A DNA stretch of 40,727 nt from positions 1 through 40,727 of the forward strand of contig NZ_FODV01000029.1 in the NCBI RefSeq assembly GCF_900110465.1, read 5' to 3'. The position numbers and the translations under genes are program-made. This DNA comes from Halogranum amylolyticum (lineage in GTDB: Archaea > Halobacteriota > Halobacteria > Halobacteriales > Haloferacaceae). The notes under the pieces were generated by a model. The model saw nothing but the letters and a program-made list of their open reading frames with translations, had not been told where the DNA came from and did no database searches. Below are positions 8,008 to 16,958 of this stretch, piece by piece. How positions within the stretch are numbered: the first letter of the stretch is position 1; each line of letters opens with the position of its first letter.

Positions 8008-8313
8008 ACGATCGTTCCCGCAAGTATAGATGCCACGTGAGTTTGTCGATACGACGGTTCTCTTCGCAGCGGCGTACCGTCGCGACGGTGCGCACGACGA
8101 CGCTCGTCCAACTTCGGACGTGTCACCTCGATTCGGATCTACCAGTATTGAAGAATGTTGAACAACGCCTAAGAGTTAGCGCGTCGACAGAGTGATGGAG
8201 AGACGATGACCCGCGACAGAGACGACAAGACTGTCGTCGACACCAGGGGTGACAGGCTCGGCGGGGGTAAGTGGGGAGAGAGACGTCAGCGGCCGACGCG
8301 AGGGCAGTAGCCC
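8008..8313. other. Region upstream of the eCIS operon
   Basis: This contains the open but start-less extension of the small minus-strand gene, then about 135 bases before the first eCIS gene. I see no clear TATA box. The operon promoter must be here or further upstream. Confidence 0.35.
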
Positions 8314-8931
8314 GTGTCCGTTTCGGACCACTCGGTCATCGAGCGCGTGAGCAGGGCGCTGGTGATCCTTCTGACCGACGGGCTCCAGGAGATCAGTATC
8401 GACGAAACCGCCGGGATAAACGTCGAGCTGCTCTCGCCCGCCGACCTCCCGGCACCCAACGCCCACCTCACCGTCTACCTGTACCGGATCACACGGAACG
8501 GCGACGTGTCGAACCGCAGTGCGTATGTCGAACCGGACGGCACACGGAGACAGCCACCGCTCGCACTGGACCTGTCGTACCTCCTGACGGTCCCGCCCAC
8601 CAGTACTGAGCCCGACAGCGACGACACGTACGAACAGCACCGCGTCCTGGGGCAAGCGATACGGGTACTGCAGGACAACCCCGTTCTCAGCGGCGTTCAG
8701 GTCGGCGAGGACGTCCGGATCACGATGCACACGGAGGCGATGGACGAGGTACTGGACGTATGGAACACGTTCGCGGACACGCCGTATCAGCCGTCGGTCT
8801 CCTACCTCGTCTCGCCGGTGCTCGTCGCTCCGGCGCGGAACGACCCGACGACGCCAGTCACCGACTGGTACGTCGAGGAGTACGTCCGAGCGGGAGCGGA
8901 CGACGCCGACGCTGAGGGGTCTGACCCATGA
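8314..8931 (+). CDS. eCIS cap/tube-terminator protein, DUF4255 (Pvc16/Afp16-like)
   Basis: This 205-residue protein matches the DUF4255 family, which in eCIS and related particles closes the top of the tube and sheath. The family pattern is visible: an opening helix (VSDHSVIERVSRALVILLTD), a β-rich core with NAHLTVYLYRITRNGDVSNR, the conserved LALDLSYLLTVPP, and later EQHRVLGQAIRVLQDNPVL. The PYQPSVSYLVSPVLV end is also typical. GTG at 8314 is the start; no in-frame ATG fits better. It is the first gene of the plus-strand locus and is followed by the Ig-like accessory protein. Confidence 0.88.
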   Translation: MSVSDHSVIERVSRALVILLTDGLQEISIDETAGINVELLSPADLPAPNAHLTVYLYRITRNGDVSNRSAYVEPDGTRRQPPLALDLSYLLTVPPTSTEPDSDDTYEQHRVLGQAIRVLQDNPVLSGVQVGEDVRITMHTEAMDEVLDVWNTFADTPYQPSVSYLVSPVLVAPARNDPTTPVTDWYVEEYVRAGADDADAEGSDP

Positions 8932-8959
8932 CTCGGCAGCGACTGGTGAGGTGCTGGCG

Positions 8960-9721
8960 ATGACGGACTACCGGACCCCCGGTGGCCACATCGACGAGCG
9001 CACGTTCGTCGTTCGAGGGACGGCACCGAGTGCCAACCCCTCCCCCCGACAGTGGCGATGGCGGAAGCTCGACACCGGACGCGAGCGCCGTGCCTCGCTC
9101 TCGCTCGTCGTTCGAGTCGTCGACGCTTTCACCGGCCGTCCACCGCAGTGGCCGCTCGACGTATCAGTCGACGGCATAGACGTGACACCAGTGAGCGGTC
9201 GCCGGGGCCACTACCTGTTTCTCGACGTCGACCTGCCGAGTAGTCCGATCACCGTCGGCGTCACCGGCGGGCCGTGGTACGACGACACTAGCGAGCAGGT
9301 CGAGTGGGTGACTACCGATAGCCCGACGCCGCCGGTGATAAACCCTCGACAGCGTCCCGTCGTCCTCGAGATGATGCCTTCAACGACGTATCCGTTCCCC
9401 GCGGCGACGACACTCGTCCGTGGCACCGTCCGAGACGAGCGCGGCGGGGCCGACAGAGCCGTTCCGGACGCAGCGGTCGCGGTCGACGGCGTCGACCGCC
9501 GGGCGAGAACCACCGACATCGGCGAGTTCGTGCTGTTCTTCCAGCCGTCGCCCGAGGGCACCGTTTCCGTCGTCCGTGAGGGCGGAGAGTGGGTGACGAA
9601 GGTCGGCAACCAGGACCCGACACTCGTGGCGACCGATGGCTCGACGACAGTCGAATCGACAGTCCGGGTCGAAACGGGGCGGACCACACGGACGGTGCTC
9701 ACGTTCGTCGACCCACCCTGA
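8960..9721 (+). CDS. eCIS-associated β-rich protein with carboxypeptidase-regulatory-like domain
   Basis: From ATG 8960 the protein has 253 residues (GTG at 8951 would add three). The N-terminal half (LSLVVRVVDAFTGRPPQWPL, LDVSVDGIDVTPV, GRRGHYLFLDVDLP) and the C-terminal half (LVRGTVRDERGG, DAAVAVDGVDRRARTTDIGE) look like β-sandwich modules of the carboxypeptidase regulatory type. No signal peptide is visible, so it is probably a structural or decorating part of the particle. Similar accessory proteins sit near DUF4255 genes in other eCIS loci as far as I remember. Its exact place in the particle is unknown. Confidence 0.7.
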   Translation: MTDYRTPGGHIDERTFVVRGTAPSANPSPRQWRWRKLDTGRERRASLSLVVRVVDAFTGRPPQWPLDVSVDGIDVTPVSGRRGHYLFLDVDLPSSPITVGVTGGPWYDDTSEQVEWVTTDSPTPPVINPRQRPVVLEMMPSTTYPFPAATTLVRGTVRDERGGADRAVPDAAVAVDGVDRRARTTDIGEFVLFFQPSPEGTVSVVREGGEWVTKVGNQDPTLVATDGSTTVESTVRVETGRTTRTVLTFVDPP

Positions 9722-9780
9722 GCCCCTGCGGCGCCGGTCTGTCACCCCGTCCTCGAGTATGTTTGCGAAACTTGACAGTT

Positions 9781-9796
9781 CTATAATATTATAACT
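9781..9796 (+). promoter_or_regulatory. Internal promoter before the sheath gene
   Basis: CTATAATATTATAACT is an A/T-only island in a locus that is about two-thirds GC. It lies 70-85 bases upstream of the sheath start in a 145-base intergenic gap, by far the largest in the structural half of the operon. It probably gives separate, stronger transcription of the sheath and tube genes. Confidence 0.6.
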
Positions 9797-9866
9797 AATC
9801 TGGGAAATGGTTATCTACCATTACGTGGTACCTACTGTCATGCACCGGTGTGGACGGTGGGCGTAG

Positions 9867-12812
9867 ATGGCGGAGTACCTCTCTCCGGGCGTGTACGTCG
9901 AGGAGATCGAGATGGGACCGAAACCCATCGAGGGTGTGAGCACGAGTACGGTCGGATTCCTGGGACAGACGGAACGGGGGCAGGTCGCCCCACGGTTACT
10001 TACGAGCCCGGCCGACTACGAGCGCTTCTACGGCGGATTCAAACTGTACGCCGCTGGAGAACGCCTCGCTTCGACGTATCTCGGATACGCGGTCAAGGGC
10101 TTCTTCGACAACGGGGGGAAGCGCTGTTTCGTCGGTCGCATCGAGGCCGAGAGGGAAACGGCGACGGGCACTCTCCAGGGGAGCGAGGTCGGTGGAGCGG
10201 AGCCGCGTGTCGACTTCGGGTCAGTCCGTATCGGGACACGTGCGTCGGAGACGCTCACGCTCACCAACGAACTGGACGTACCGATCCGAATCGACGGGGG
10301 GAACATCGGCCGCCCGCCCACCGGCAACGTCTTCCACGTCGGTGTGCCGACCGTGACAGAGGTCGAACCGGGTGAGGCGACGAGTATCGAGGTGACGTAC
10401 CAGCCGACCGATGGCTCTCGGTCGACCCACACGCTCACTGTCCCCTACGGCGGCCTGGAGGCGACGACGACACGGACGTTCGAGGTCGAACTCGTCGGGC
10501 AGGGGGCGGGAAACGTCGGGAGCGACGCCTTACACGTCGATTTCGAGGCCGCAGTCGCCGCTGGAGACCCTCTGACCCGGCGCGTCGCGTTGCGAAACCT
10601 CTCGACGGAGGTGGTCGACTTCGGCACGATACCGACGCCGACCGACGGTGGCAGTGACGTCAACGCGTTCTCCGCCACGGTCGACCCGGAAAGTCTCGGC
10701 CCGGAGGGCCGGACGACACTGCTTGTCGAGTTCGCCCCGGGACCGACTGATCTCGGTCCCCTGACTGCCACGCTCACCGTTCCCTACGAGGTCGGTGGTG
10801 CGCCGGAGGACCTCACTATCAAACTGTCCGGAGAGGCGGCCTCGGCGCTCGTCGCCTCCGAACCGGCCCTCGACTTCGGACGGGTCGACACCACGGGAAC
10901 CGCGACGCCGCCGCAGTCGCTCGTCCTCAGGAACCGGTCGAACGTCGACGTCGACGTCGATGGAGCCAGTATCGAAGCCGTCGACCCGAATGATGCCACC
11001 GCTTCTGTTTCTCAGTTCACCGACACGGGGGACACGTTGACAGATACCCTCACGGAGGGAGACGAGTCGACACTCGACGTGCAGTTCACAGCGGGCGACG
11101 ACTCACGCGTCGAGGCGATCCTCGTGATTCCCTATTCGGTCGGCGGAACTCCTGCGCAGCCGTTGCGGGTGCCGCTCGTCGGACAGGGACCGACCGACCT
11201 GGCCCCCGAGGTACTCCGCATCGATATGGGTGAGGTCCCGTACGGGACGACTGCGAGAGAAGAGGTCTCCGTCACCAATCGCAGCGGTGGGGGCGATTCG
11301 GCTGTCTTCGACGCGTTGAACGCGACCGTCACCGGAACGGGCGGGGCCGACATCGACGGCTTCGGCGTCACGGTCACCCCCGCAGAGGCTGCCGACGGCG
11401 ACCCGACACTCGTCACCGTGACGCTCGACACGACGACGATGGACCCGACGCTGAACACCGTCGAGGCGACACTCACCATCCCCTACAGCATCGGTGGTGG
11501 CACGCCGGAGCAACTGACGCTCCCGGTGCGTGCCGATATCGTCGACCGCCTCGACGCGGCCACGAGTGTTGCCGTCGCGTCGGTGACCGCCGTCGGCCCC
11601 GGAGTGTGGGGGCGGAACGTCGCCATCAGCGTCGGGGCGGGGACGCAGTACTCGCCAACGAACCCCGTGTTCCGGCTGCGGGTCCGATACTGGGCCCGCG
11701 ACGACGACGCGGCGCTCGCCCGTGACCACGGGCCGTTCAACACGGGGAGAGAGAGTCCCGTCCCAGAGCCCGACATCGACGACTCGTACGACAACCTCTC
11801 GGTGTCGGAGTCGTCGCAGACGTACTTCGTCGAGACGGTCAACCGGGCGTCGACCGTCGTGAGACTCGCTCGCGAGGGCACCGCCATGCCGACCGGGTGG
11901 GACGTCGAACCGTTCTGGCTCGACGGCACGTTCAGGCGACCGGCACCGGAGATCGGTCTCGACGACTACGAGGGGAACGACAGAGCCGGCGAGCGGACGG
12001 GGCTCAACGCGTTCGTCGAGCTGGACGAGATCTCGCTCGTCTGTGCGCCAGACGAGAACGAGGTCGTTGGGTTGACCGACGCGCTGGTGACACATTGCGA
12101 GACGCTCGGTGACCGGTTCGCTATCTTGCAGGCGTCCGAGGACAACGACGGGGCAGGCACCCTGGCACCCCCTCTCGACAGCTCGTACGGAGCGTTCTAC
12201 TACCCGTGGGTAGACGTCCAGAACCCCGAGACGAACGTGATCACCCGGGTCCCACCCGGGGGCCACGTCGCCGGCGTCTACGCCCGGACCGACGTCGAGC
12301 GGGGCGTCCACAAGGCACCCGCCAACGAGCGGCTCCGACGGGTGGACAAACTGCAGTTCACCGTCACGAAAGGCGAACAGGACATGCTCAACCCCCGGGG
12401 GGTCAACGTCGTCCGGAGCTTCCGTGACCGCGGTATCCGCGTGTGGGGGGCGCGGACGATGTCGTCCGACCCGAGCTGGAAGTACGTGAACGTGCGCCGA
12501 CTGTTCCTCTTCCTCGAAGAGTCCATCGACCAGGGGACCCAGTGGGTGGTGTTCGAGCCGAACAACGAGGCGCTCTGGGCGCGAGTGCGACAGACCCTCG
12601 AGAACTTCCTCACGACGGTCTGGCGGTCCGGTGCGCTCATGGGGTCGTCGCCCGAGGAGGCGTTCTTCGTGCGGTGTGACCGCTCGACGATGACCCAGAA
12701 CGACATCGACAACGGCCGGCTCATCGCCGTCATCGGCGTGGCCCCGACCAAGCCGGCGGAGTTCGTCGTGTTCAGAATCGGCCAGTGGACGGCAGACGCG
12801 AGTGGGGCCTGA
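9867..12812 (+). CDS. Contractile sheath protein with four inserted Ig-like (HYDIN/ASH-type) domains
   Basis: The protein forms the contractile outer sheath. Residues 1-108 are the sheath N-terminus (EYLSPGVYVEEIEMGPKPIE, then GVSTSTVGFLG and GKRCFVGRI). The sheath fold resumes at about 559 and ends with the conserved C-terminal domain (GVNVVRSFRDRGIRVWGART, YVNVRRLFLFLEESI, QWVVFEPNNEALWARVR, RCDRSTMTQNDIDNGR). Between them, residues 113-557 form four tandem β-sandwich repeats starting near 113, 218, 331 and 447. Each has a pattern like VDFGSVRIGTRASETLTLTN at its start and TLTVPYxxGG...VPLVGQG at its end, as in HYDIN/ASH or choice-of-anchor-D domains. At 981 residues it is about twice the usual sheath length. 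The inserts should decorate the outer surface. It is the only sheath gene seen. Confidence 0.95.
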   Translation: MAEYLSPGVYVEEIEMGPKPIEGVSTSTVGFLGQTERGQVAPRLLTSPADYERFYGGFKLYAAGERLASTYLGYAVKGFFDNGGKRCFVGRIEAERETATGTLQGSEVGGAEPRVDFGSVRIGTRASETLTLTNELDVPIRIDGGNIGRPPTGNVFHVGVPTVTEVEPGEATSIEVTYQPTDGSRSTHTLTVPYGGLEATTTRTFEVELVGQGAGNVGSDALHVDFEAAVAAGDPLTRRVALRNLSTEVVDFGTIPTPTDGGSDVNAFSATVDPESLGPEGRTTLLVEFAPGPTDLGPLTATLTVPYEVGGAPEDLTIKLSGEAASALVASEPALDFGRVDTTGTATPPQSLVLRNRSNVDVDVDGASIEAVDPNDATASVSQFTDTGDTLTDTLTEGDESTLDVQFTAGDDSRVEAILVIPYSVGGTPAQPLRVPLVGQGPTDLAPEVLRIDMGEVPYGTTAREEVSVTNRSGGGDSAVFDALNATVTGTGGADIDGFGVTVTPAEAADGDPTLVTVTLDTTTMDPTLNTVEATLTIPYSIGGGTPEQLTLPVRADIVDRLDAATSVAVASVTAVGPGVWGRNVAISVGAGTQYSPTNPVFRLRVRYWARDDDAALARDHGPFNTGRESPVPEPDIDDSYDNLSVSESSQTYFVETVNRASTVVRLAREGTAMPTGWDVEPFWLDGTFRRPAPEIGLDDYEGNDRAGERTGLNAFVELDEISLVCAPDENEVVGLTDALVTHCETLGDRFAILQASEDNDGAGTLAPPLDSSYGAFYYPWVDVQNPETNVITRVPPGGHVAGVYARTDVERGVHKAPANERLRRVDKLQFTVTKGEQDMLNPRGVNVVRSFRDRGIRVWGARTMSSDPSWKYVNVRRLFLFLEESIDQGTQWVVFEPNNEALWARVRQTLENFLTTVWRSGALMGSSPEEAFFVRCDRSTMTQNDIDNGRLIAVIGVAPTKPAEFVVFRIGQWTADASGA

Positions 12813-12824
12813 GAGGTACCAGAT

Positions 12825-13268
12825 ATGCCAGACAGACACGGACCATACCGGAGCTACCGATTCAGACTAGAGGTCAACGGGACGGATATCACGTTCAGCC
12901 AGGCGACCATCCCCGAGACGACGAGCGAGCCGATCGAGTACCGCGAAGGCAACGAAGGCCCGACGATGCGCAAGCTCGCCGGCCTGGTCTCGTACGGCAA
13001 CCTCACCCTCCAGAAGGGCGTCACTGACGGGTCGCTCGACGAACTGTTCACGTGGCGGAAACAGGTCGAAGACGGCAACCTCACCGACGCCCGACGCACC
13101 ATCGCGGTCGTCCTCCTGGACGAGGAGGGCAACGACGCCACCCGATGGGAGTTCACCAACGCCTGGCCGACGCAGTACGACGCCCCCGACCTGGATGCGT
13201 CCGCCAACGAGGTGGCCGTCGAGTCGCTCGAGATCGTCCACGAAGGGATGACACGGAAGGAGCCCTGA
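12825..13268 (+). CDS. eCIS inner tube protein 1 (Hcp/gp19-like, Pvc1-like)
   Basis: This 147-residue protein belongs to the T4 gp19-like tail tube family, which stacks as rings to form the inner tube. Typical features are RSYRFRLEVNGTDITFSQA, the loop TTSEPIEYREGNEGPTMRKL, the strand VSYGNLTLQKGVTDG, then LDELFTWRKQVEDG and RWEFTNAWPTQYDAPDLDAS, ending in VAVESLEIVHEGM. It starts 12 bases after the sheath stop, as in other contractile systems. It is the main tube subunit candidate because of this position; the second tube-like gene is further downstream. Confidence 0.93.
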   Translation: MPDRHGPYRSYRFRLEVNGTDITFSQATIPETTSEPIEYREGNEGPTMRKLAGLVSYGNLTLQKGVTDGSLDELFTWRKQVEDGNLTDARRTIAVVLLDEEGNDATRWEFTNAWPTQYDAPDLDASANEVAVESLEIVHEGMTRKEP

Positions 13269-13274
13269 TCGCAG

Positions 13275-13853
13275 ATGCCTGACCTGCTCCAGACCGAGTT
13301 CCAGTTCACCTTACCGAGGGGGTTCGACGACGACGGAACGCTCCACCGTGAGGGGACGATGCGACTGGCCACGGCGGCAGACGAACTCGACCCGCTCTGT
13401 GACTCGCGCGTCCAGCGCAACCCTCCGTATCTGACGGTGCTGTTGCTCGCCCGCGTCGTCACGAAGCTGGGGACGCTCCCCGAGGTGACCCCGGAGGTGG
13501 TCGAGAAGCTGTTCGTCGCCGACATCGCGCACCTCCAGGAACTGTACGAGCGAGTGAACGACCGCGGTTCGGACACCGTCGACGCGACCTGTCCCGACTG
13601 TGGCGAGCAGTTCGAAGTGTCGGTTCGCGGAGACGGGACGACGACGGAGAGTGCGCCCCACGCGGGAAATCCATTGACCGACACGGTCGACCCCTGGACG
13701 GACGACGGTCACGGGGGAGCGAACGCAGGGCCGAATTCGGCGTCGGAGTCGAAGGCGGGATCGGAGTCGAACGCCAACCGGGAGTCGGACGCCACCGCGC
13801 TCGCCACCCTGCGCGAGGAGCTGCCGGAGTCGGAGGTCCCGTCGTGGGAGTGA
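13275..13853 (+). CDS. eCIS tail-assembly protein with CxxC motif and acidic tail
   Basis: The first 100 residues (LQTEFQFTLPRGFDDDGTLH, REGTMRLATAADELDPL, YLTVLLLARVVTKLGTLP, LFVADIAHLQELYERVN) match a family that sits between the tube genes of actinobacterial-type eCIS loci and resembles phage tail-assembly proteins. A CPDCGEQFEV segment (Cys106 and Cys109) has only one CxxC, so a metal site would need a second subunit. Residues 120-192 are Ser/Glu/Asn-rich and probably disordered (SASESKAGSESNANRESDAT). Its end overlaps the next gene by 10 bases, suggesting translational coupling. A chaperone-like role for tube subunits is inferred. Confidence 0.8.
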   Translation: MPDLLQTEFQFTLPRGFDDDGTLHREGTMRLATAADELDPLCDSRVQRNPPYLTVLLLARVVTKLGTLPEVTPEVVEKLFVADIAHLQELYERVNDRGSDTVDATCPDCGEQFEVSVRGDGTTTESAPHAGNPLTDTVDPWTDDGHGGANAGPNSASESKAGSESNANRESDATALATLREELPESEVPSWE

Positions 13854-14062
13854 CGGCACGGTATCCACCCGATCGCCTCTACGAGGAGGTGGCGTTCGTG
13901 GCCTACCACTTCGGGTGGAGCCGTGAGGAGGTGCTGAACATGCCACACTGGGAGCGACGGCGCTGGTGTGCAGAGATCAGCCGCATCAATGAGCGGATGA
14001 ACGCCACGGCAATCGAGGCGACGGGTGAGACGAGGATCCGCTCGCTGGAGGAGCTTCGATGA
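13844..14062 (+). CDS. Small eCIS protein of the DUF6760 type
   Basis: The 72-residue product starts at a GTG inside the end of the previous gene and overlaps the next gene by four bases. The sequence YPPDRLYEEVAFVAYHFGWS, REEVLNMPHWERRRWCAEIS and RINERM matches the small conserved protein found in this position in actinobacterial eCIS loci (DUF6760 as I remember it). Two short helices joined by a Trp-Ser turn resemble the second half of split tail-assembly chaperones. Its role is presumed to be assembly of the tube with the protein encoded just upstream. Confidence 0.85.
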   Translation: MGVTARYPPDRLYEEVAFVAYHFGWSREEVLNMPHWERRRWCAEISRINERMNATAIEATGETRIRSLEELR

Positions 14063-14535
14063 CGAACGGGCGGGAGACGGATCCGTACCTCTCGTTTCGG
14101 TTCGTCGTCCTCGTCGGCCCGAAAGAGGTCGCAGGGTTCTCGGAGGTGTCGGGGCTCACCATGGAAGTCGAGACCGAAGAGTACCAGGAGGGTGGGCTCA
14201 ACTCACACACCCACAGACTGCCGACCCGGGTCACACAGTCGACGGTCACACTCCGTCACGGCCTGGGCAACTCGCCGCTCCTCTACGCCTGGACACACCC
14301 CAGCAAGTACGGGAAGTTCCTCCGCCTTCCCGTCGAGATTCTCATGCACGACCACGCGGGCAATCCCACCTGGGGCTGGGCGCTCAGTGACGCGTTCCCC
14401 GTGCAGTGGAGTGGACCGGAACTCCAGGCCGACGGGAACACGGTCGCGATGGAGTCACTCGAACTCGCTCACGAGGGGCTGACCAAGATACCAGGGCTCC
14501 CACCCGAATCGGAAGGGATCGGGGGGCTCATCTGA
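14059..14535 (+). CDS. eCIS tube protein 2 (TIGR02241-like, Pvc5-like)
   Basis: This 158-residue tail tube-like protein belongs to the conserved phage tail region family. It shows DPYLSFRFVVLVGPKEVAGF, SEVSGLTMEVETEEYQEGG, the strand STVTLRHGLGNSPLLYAWTH and the end segment NPTWGWALSDAFPVQWSGPE, then ESLELAHEGLTKI. In PVC/Afp particles a paralogue of this type forms the first tube ring on the baseplate, so it likely joins tube and hub. It overlaps the DUF6760 gene by four bases (ATGA) and precedes the ATPase gene by six. Confidence 0.92.
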   Translation: MTNGRETDPYLSFRFVVLVGPKEVAGFSEVSGLTMEVETEEYQEGGLNSHTHRLPTRVTQSTVTLRHGLGNSPLLYAWTHPSKYGKFLRLPVEILMHDHAGNPTWGWALSDAFPVQWSGPELQADGNTVAMESLELAHEGLTKIPGLPPESEGIGGLI

Positions 14536-14541
14536 TCGGCG

Positions 14542-16806
14542 ATGCGCGAGTCGAAACCGTGGGCCGACGACGTCGACTTGGCTGACCGAGCCACCGGTCC
14601 GTACCCCGACAGCCTCGCACATCTCCTCGATCGATTACGCTATCTCGACGCACTGATCCGGTGCCGTCTAGACGCGTGGTGGAGCGAGACAGGGACGGTC
14701 GACGAGTACCGCGGGCTGTACGTCTCCGACGAGACTGTCGCGCGACTGGTCGACGAGGGGAGACCGACGGGAGCGTCGCCCACTCAAGCCGGGGAGACGC
14801 TGCGGGCCGCTGCCGACCGACGTGCGCACGAGATCGCGACTCGAGAGGTCGAAACCCGGACGGCTGGCGGTGAACTCCGTCTCCTTCGCGTGAAAGAGCT
14901 GTTCGGTCTTGACGCCACGTCGGTCGACGCGCTGCTCGTCGCGCTCGCCCCGTCGGTCTCCTCCGACTACGAGACGCTCTACTCGTATCTCCAGGACGAC
15001 GTGACGCGGAAGCGCCCGACCGTCGACCTGACGGTCGAACTGCTCAGTGCCGTCGACGCGGGGACGAGAGAACGACTCGCGGTCCGCCGAGCGTTCGCCC
15101 GGAGTGCCCCGCTTGTGCGCGATGCGCTCGTGTCGCTCCCCGGGGAGCGCGAGGGAGTTCCGCTCCCGTCCCGTCCGGTGGTCGTCGCGGAACGCCTCGT
15201 CGACTACCTCCTCGGCGGCGACGACATCGACCCGCTCCTGGCCGACGTCGCATCGCTCGAGCACGAGGTGGACGCGGGTGCGACTCGCCTTCGATGGCTC
15301 GACGAGCGGGCCCGTCGGCGTGTCGAGTGGGTCTGTGCCGCCGACGTGCCGGCCACCGTCTCCCTCCACGGCCCGCCCGGTGCAGGTGTGCGGGCGGTCG
15401 CCACGGCGATCAGTCACGCACAGGGAGTGGCGCTGTTGACGGTCGACGCCACGCGGGTCGTCACCCACTTGACCGACACCGACAGCGGTCTCTCGCGCGT
15501 GCTCGACGCCGTCAGGCGTGAGGCGCTCCTGTCGGACGCGTCGGTGCTCATCACCGACGTCGACGCCTGCTCGGAGACTGCACGGCGTGCCGTGGTCGAC
15601 CGCCTCGACGACCTGCCGCGGACGGTCCTCCTCGCCGGGAGCGAGGCCTGGCGACCGCCACGACCCCCCGAGAACCACGCGTTCGTCGCCGTCGAACTCG
15701 GGATCCCTCCGTATCAGACGCGTCGAGACGTCTGGCGGGAGTTACTCGACGGCCGGGCGTCGGCCGTCGACGTCGACGGACTAGCCTCGACGTTCCGGTT
15801 CACACCCGGACGTATCGCCGACGCCATCGCGACCGCAGAGAGCGTGGCGGTCGAGTTTGCGGCCGAAGACGACGATGACGACGGAGACGGCGAGGACGAC
15901 GAGGACGGCGCAAATGGGGAGACGGGGGTCCTCTCCGACGCCACGCTGTATCACGCCTGCCGAGAACTCTCTGGGCAGCGCCTGGAAACGCTCTCCACTC
16001 CCGTCGTCTCGACGTTCGGCTGGGACGACATCGTCCTGCCGGCGGCGACGAAGGCGGTGTTGCGCGAACTCGCGGCACGCATCGGGCACCGCGGCCGGGT
16101 GTACACCGAGTGGGGGTTCGCCGAGAAGTACACGCTCGGCAACGGCCTGCTCGCGCTCTTCACCGGTCCCTCGGGCACGGGCAAGACGATGGCGGCCGAG
16201 ATACTCGCCACCGACGCCGGGGTCGACCTGTACAAGATCGACCTGTCACGGGTCGTCAGCAAGTACATCGGTGAGACGGAGAAAAACCTCGCGGCGGTCT
16301 TCGACGAGGCCGAGACCACCGACGCCATCCTGCTGTTCGACGAGGCCGACGCGCTGTTCGGCACGCGGACCGAGGTCCGCGACTCACACGACCGCTACGC
16401 GAACATCGAGGTGGACTACCTGCTCCAGCGCATCGAGGCCCACGACGGCACCGTCATCCTGACGACGAACCTCGAACGGAACGTCGACGACGCGTTCTTG
16501 CGGCGTATCCACGTGAGCCTCGAGTTCCCCCGGCCGGACCGCACGCTGCGCCGCGAACTCTGGGAACGAGTGTTCCCGACGGCGACGCCGGTCGGCGACC
16601 TCGACTACGAGTTCCTCTCGACGTTTGAGATTCCCGGCGGCAACATCCGGAACGCGGCGTTGACCGCGGCGTTTCTGGCGGCCGAAGAGGGTGAACGCGT
16701 CGAGATGAGTCACGTCGTGCGAGCGATGCGACGGGAGTTCCAGAAGACTGGCCGCCTCGTCGGCCCTGATGCGTTCGGGACCTACTTCGAGGAGAGCAAG
16801 GGATGA
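14542..16806 (+). CDS. eCIS AAA+ ATPase (Pvc15-like) with a degenerate N-terminal AAA module
   Basis: The 754-residue protein is the ATPase associated with eCIS particles, thought to help assembly or effector loading. The C-terminal AAA+ module is intact: Walker A GPSGTGKT (542-549), Walker B AILLFDEADA (595-604), sensor region VILTTNLERNVDDAFLRRI with an RR finger, and a C-terminal lid. A second, upstream AAA-like module (about 230-430) has GPPGAGVR at 277-284, where the catalytic Lys and Ser/Thr are Val and Arg, so it should not hydrolyse ATP. A linker of Asp and Glu residues (about 440-460) joins them. The first 200 residues are helical (DSLAHLLDRLRYLDALIRCR) and probably bind a particle part. 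The toxin gene follows 152 bases later. Confidence 0.93.
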   Translation: MRESKPWADDVDLADRATGPYPDSLAHLLDRLRYLDALIRCRLDAWWSETGTVDEYRGLYVSDETVARLVDEGRPTGASPTQAGETLRAAADRRAHEIATREVETRTAGGELRLLRVKELFGLDATSVDALLVALAPSVSSDYETLYSYLQDDVTRKRPTVDLTVELLSAVDAGTRERLAVRRAFARSAPLVRDALVSLPGEREGVPLPSRPVVVAERLVDYLLGGDDIDPLLADVASLEHEVDAGATRLRWLDERARRRVEWVCAADVPATVSLHGPPGAGVRAVATAISHAQGVALLTVDATRVVTHLTDTDSGLSRVLDAVRREALLSDASVLITDVDACSETARRAVVDRLDDLPRTVLLAGSEAWRPPRPPENHAFVAVELGIPPYQTRRDVWRELLDGRASAVDVDGLASTFRFTPGRIADAIATAESVAVEFAAEDDDDDGDGEDDEDGANGETGVLSDATLYHACRELSGQRLETLSTPVVSTFGWDDIVLPAATKAVLRELAARIGHRGRVYTEWGFAEKYTLGNGLLALFTGPSGTGKTMAAEILATDAGVDLYKIDLSRVVSKYIGETEKNLAAVFDEAETTDAILLFDEADALFGTRTEVRDSHDRYANIEVDYLLQRIEAHDGTVILTTNLERNVDDAFLRRIHVSLEFPRPDRTLRRELWERVFPTATPVGDLDYEFLSTFEIPGGNIRNAALTAAFLAAEEGERVEMSHVVRAMRREFQKTGRLVGPDAFGTYFEESKG

Positions 16807-16958
16807 ATTCCGGAGTCTAACCCAACGGAGAACCTCTTGAAAAATTCGAAACCGAAACTGGCGGCAGACACACCCCATCACGACACAGTCGAACCACTCC
16901 ATCACCTCGGTCTGGATATGCTTGCGAGCGAGATACAAACACACAGACGGGCCGGCCA

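Noticed and set aside
11103..12839. 578-codon minus-strand frame opposite the sheath gene
   Set aside because: It is a mirror of the sheath coding bias; its product is Arg/Val/Asp-rich without folds, while the plus strand gives a clear sheath protein.
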